A DNA stretch of 64,000 nucleotides, taken from an uncultured Lachnospiraceae bacterium (GTDB taxonomy: Bacteria; Bacillota; Clostridia; Lachnospirales; Lachnospiraceae). Made by a program: the position numbers and the translations under genes. Position 1 is the stretch's first letter, and each line of letters opens with the position of its first letter. The stretch covers positions 1 through 64,000 of the forward strand of contig CAMWUL010000009.1 in the NCBI GenBank assembly GCA_947177445.1, given 5' to 3'. Below the pieces are notes generated by a model that saw nothing but the letters and a program-made list of their open reading frames with translations, was not told where the DNA came from and did no database searches. Below, piece by piece: positions 61,967 through 64,000 of the stretch.

Positions 61967-64000
61967 ATGGACGTAAGTCAATATCTCGAGATCTTCCTTG
62001 ACGAGACCAAGGAACATTTGCAAAATTTGAACACACGGATTCTGGAGCTGGAAGCCGATCCGGAAAACATGGATACCATCAATGAAATTTTCCGTGCGGC
62101 GCATTCCTTAAAGGGAATGGCGGGGACCATGGGCTTTAAGAGAATGCAGAATCTGACTCACGACATGGAGAACGTATTTTCCGAGGTGCGCAACGGCACC
62201 ATTAAGGTGATGCCGGAAATGATCGACGTGCTGTTTCAGTGTCTGGACGCTTTGGAGGAATATACGGACAGCATTCAGTTTTCTGCGGACGAAGGCTCCA
62301 ATGACAATGAGAATCTGATCCGGCAGCTGAATGATATCCTGGACGGCAAGGATGCGGAAGGAGGCGCTCCGGCTCAGAAGAAGGAGGCTGCACCGAAGGA
62401 GGCAGCCGGCGCCGCGGAGGGAGACAAGTGGGATAATATTGCCCTGAACGATTCTCAGATCGCAGTGATCCAGGAGGCGCTAAGCCAGGGGAAAAAGGTA
62501 TACGGATTGAATGTGGTAGTTCAGGAAGGCTGTATGCTGAAGGCCGCAAGGGCATTTCTGGTGTTTAAGGCGGTGGAGGAGCTGGGGGAGATTATTCTTT
62601 CCGAGCCCGGAGCCCAGGAAGTGGAAGAAGAAAAATTTGACAGGGATTTTACGCTGTTTGTTCTCACCGAGACAGAATTGGATGAAATCATTAAAGCCGC
62701 TGCCGCCGTGTCCGAGATCGAGGGTGTGACCGGAGCTCCCATTGTATTGGAAAATAATAAGTATTTTGGGAAAGCGGCGCCGGAGGAAAAGGCAGAAGCC
62801 GCGGAGCAAAAGCCGCAGGAACAGACTGCCGCGCCGGCTCCCGTTCCCGCCGCCCCTGCTCCCGCGCCTGCGGGTCAGAAGGCGCCTGCCGCCCGGACGG
62901 ATAATAAGAAGCAGACGCCTGCGAAGCCGGTGGTAAACCGCACGGTGCGCGTGGATATTGAAAAGCTGGATTCCCTGATGAATCTGGTGAGCGAGCTGAT
63001 CATAGCAAAGAATTCCCTGGTGTCCGCCTCGGATAAGGAGCAGACCAAGACGAACAGCGCCTTTAACGAGCAGGTGGAGTATCTGGAGAGCGTTACAACC
63101 AATCTCCACGAATCCGTAATGAAGGTGCGAATGGTGCCTATCGAGAGCGTGGTCAATAAGTTCCCCAGGATGATCCGGGATCTGTCCAAAAAGCTGGGAA
63201 AGAAAATGGAACTGTATATGACCGGTGAAGAGACGGAGCTGGACCGTACCGTGGTGGATGAGATCGGCGATCCTCTGATGCATCTGCTGCGTAATTCCGC
63301 CGACCATGGGCTGGAATCCGCAGAAGTCCGCGCACAGAGAGGCAAGCCGGATGTGGGCTCCATATTCCTGGATGCGTATCAGGATGGAAACAATGTAGTT
63401 ATCGAAGTGAGGGACGACGGCAACGGAATCGATGTAGAGGCCGTCAGAGCGAAAGCCGTCGAGCGGGGCACTGTCACTCCCGAGCAGGCGGCCAATATGG
63501 CAGATAAGGAAATTATCAACCTGCTGTTTCTGCCCAGCTTTTCCACTGCAAAGCAGGTCACGGACGTATCGGGCCGGGGCGTGGGGCTGGATGTGGTGAA
63601 ATCCAAGATCGAATCCCTAAGCGGAGAGGTGGAGGTAAAGTCCAAGCTGGGAGAGGGCAGTACCTGGACCATCCGTCTGCCTTTAACGCTGGCCATCATC
63701 CAGGCGCTGATGGTGGTAGTGGGAGATGAGAAATATGCTATTTCCCTGGGATCCATCAAGGGCCTTGAGGATATTCCCACCAGCGATATCAAGCTTGTGC
63801 AGAATAAGGAGGTCATCAACCTTCGCGGCACTGTGACTCCGTTGATCCGGCTGAACGAGGTACTGGACTGTGAAAGCAAAAGATCCAAGGATGAGAATCT
63901 GATCGTGGTCATTGTCAAGAAGGGCGATAAGACCGCAGGTCTTGTGATTGATGAGCTGATCGGTCAGCAGGAGATCGTTATCAAGTCTCTTGGCAGGTAT
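61967..64000 (+). CDS. cheA: Chemotaxis histidine kinase CheA (3' end outside window)
   Basis: An open frame of 678 codons runs to the window edge. Domains in order are: P1 with the phosphorylated His in FRAAHSLKGMAG near residue 46; P2 CheY-docking region (about 150-270); a Pro/Ala-rich linker (about 280-315); P3 dimerisation (DIEKLDSLMNLVSELIIAKN); P4 ATP-binding with HLLRNSADHGLE, DDGNGID and GRGVGLDVV; and the beginning of P5, the CheW-like domain (MVVVGDEKYAISLGSIKGLE). CheA phosphorylates CheY and CheB in response to receptors. ATG 61967 follows gggatggggt. cheW and further genes probably follow. Confidence 0.96.
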   Translation, partial: MDVSQYLEIFLDETKEHLQNLNTRILELEADPENMDTINEIFRAAHSLKGMAGTMGFKRMQNLTHDMENVFSEVRNGTIKVMPEMIDVLFQCLDALEEYTDSIQFSADEGSNDNENLIRQLNDILDGKDAEGGAPAQKKEAAPKEAAGAAEGDKWDNIALNDSQIAVIQEALSQGKKVYGLNVVVQEGCMLKAARAFLVFKAVEELGEIILSEPGAQEVEEEKFDRDFTLFVLTETELDEIIKAAAAVSEIEGVTGAPIVLENNKYFGKAAPEEKAEAAEQKPQEQTAAPAPVPAAPAPAPAGQKAPAARTDNKKQTPAKPVVNRTVRVDIEKLDSLMNLVSELIIAKNSLVSASDKEQTKTNSAFNEQVEYLESVTTNLHESVMKVRMVPIESVVNKFPRMIRDLSKKLGKKMELYMTGEETELDRTVVDEIGDPLMHLLRNSADHGLESAEVRAQRGKPDVGSIFLDAYQDGNNVVIEVRDDGNGIDVEAVRAKAVERGTVTPEQAANMADKEIINLLFLPSFSTAKQVTDVSGRGVGLDVVKSKIESLSGEVEVKSKLGEGSTWTIRLPLTLAIIQALMVVVGDEKYAISLGSIKGLEDIPTSDIKLVQNKEVINLRGTVTPLIRLNEVLDCESKRSKDENLIVVIVKKGDKTAGLVIDELIGQQEIVIKSLGRY

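Noticed and set aside
1-64000. CRISPR arrays, rRNA genes, known riboswitches or T-box leaders
   Set aside because: I looked for regular spaced repeats, rRNA signatures and conserved leader motifs and found none; the repeats present are tandem coding repeats or inverted repeats.

Overview
The window reads as a chromosome segment of a motile, endospore-forming member of the Clostridia, most likely Lachnospiraceae. Supporting signs are gpr, spoIIP and sigK (sporulation), PolC and CodY (Firmicutes), a FliY-type switch protein, and a large Roseburia-like fla/che operon. Base composition is moderate, with one clearly AT-richer island. No species is assigned.

Layout. (1) 1-600: a Fic gene remnant behind a terminator, then a 143-bp palindromic element with 14-bp terminal inverted repeats and an 8-bp target duplication. 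(2) 0.6-5.4 kb: a FIST sensor protein next to a soluble chemoreceptor, a small membrane protein, a zinc-ribbon membrane protein and a TPM-domain membrane protein. (3) 5.4-12.2 kb: a conserved core, rpsT (minus strand), gpr, spoIIP, lepA, hemW and sigK. (4) 12.2-19 kb: an accessory island directly behind sigK. It holds a zinc-ribbon protein, two near-identical AAA-ATPase/PD-(D/E)XK genes, a displaced copy of the sigK 3' end, a multi-hairpin element, a GNAT acetyltransferase and an AT-rich DUF3990-like pair. (5) 19-34 kb: an ABC exporter, an orphan pilT-like ATPase, comM/yifB, dprA, ispG, polC, tRNA-Glu(CUC), topA and codY. (6) 34.4-64 kb: one long co-directional motility and chemotaxis operon from flgB to cheA, which runs off the window.

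How the genes work together. The fla operon encodes the rod and hook (flgB, flgC, fliE, flgD, flgE, fliK), the MS ring and switch (fliF, fliG, fliM, fliY), the export ATPase complex (fliH, fliI, fliJ), the export gate (fliO, fliP, fliQ, fliR, flhB, flhA) and the stator (motA, motB, fliL). It also encodes placement factors (flhF, flhG) and signalling (cheY, a PilZ protein, cheB, cheA). CodY lies immediately upstream, and a CodY-box-like sequence and a palindrome sit at the operon promoter.

The most unusual observations are: the sigK 3'-end duplication tied to the AAA-ATPase/nuclease paralogues; a short repeat found three times in the window, in two cases right after an intrinsic terminator; two structured elements with terminal inverted repeats; a FlgD with a surface-protein-like helical module and acidic tail; a heptapeptide repeat linker in FliY; and hairpins at several cistron junctions of the fla operon. 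All functional statements come from reading the sequence; no searches were run.
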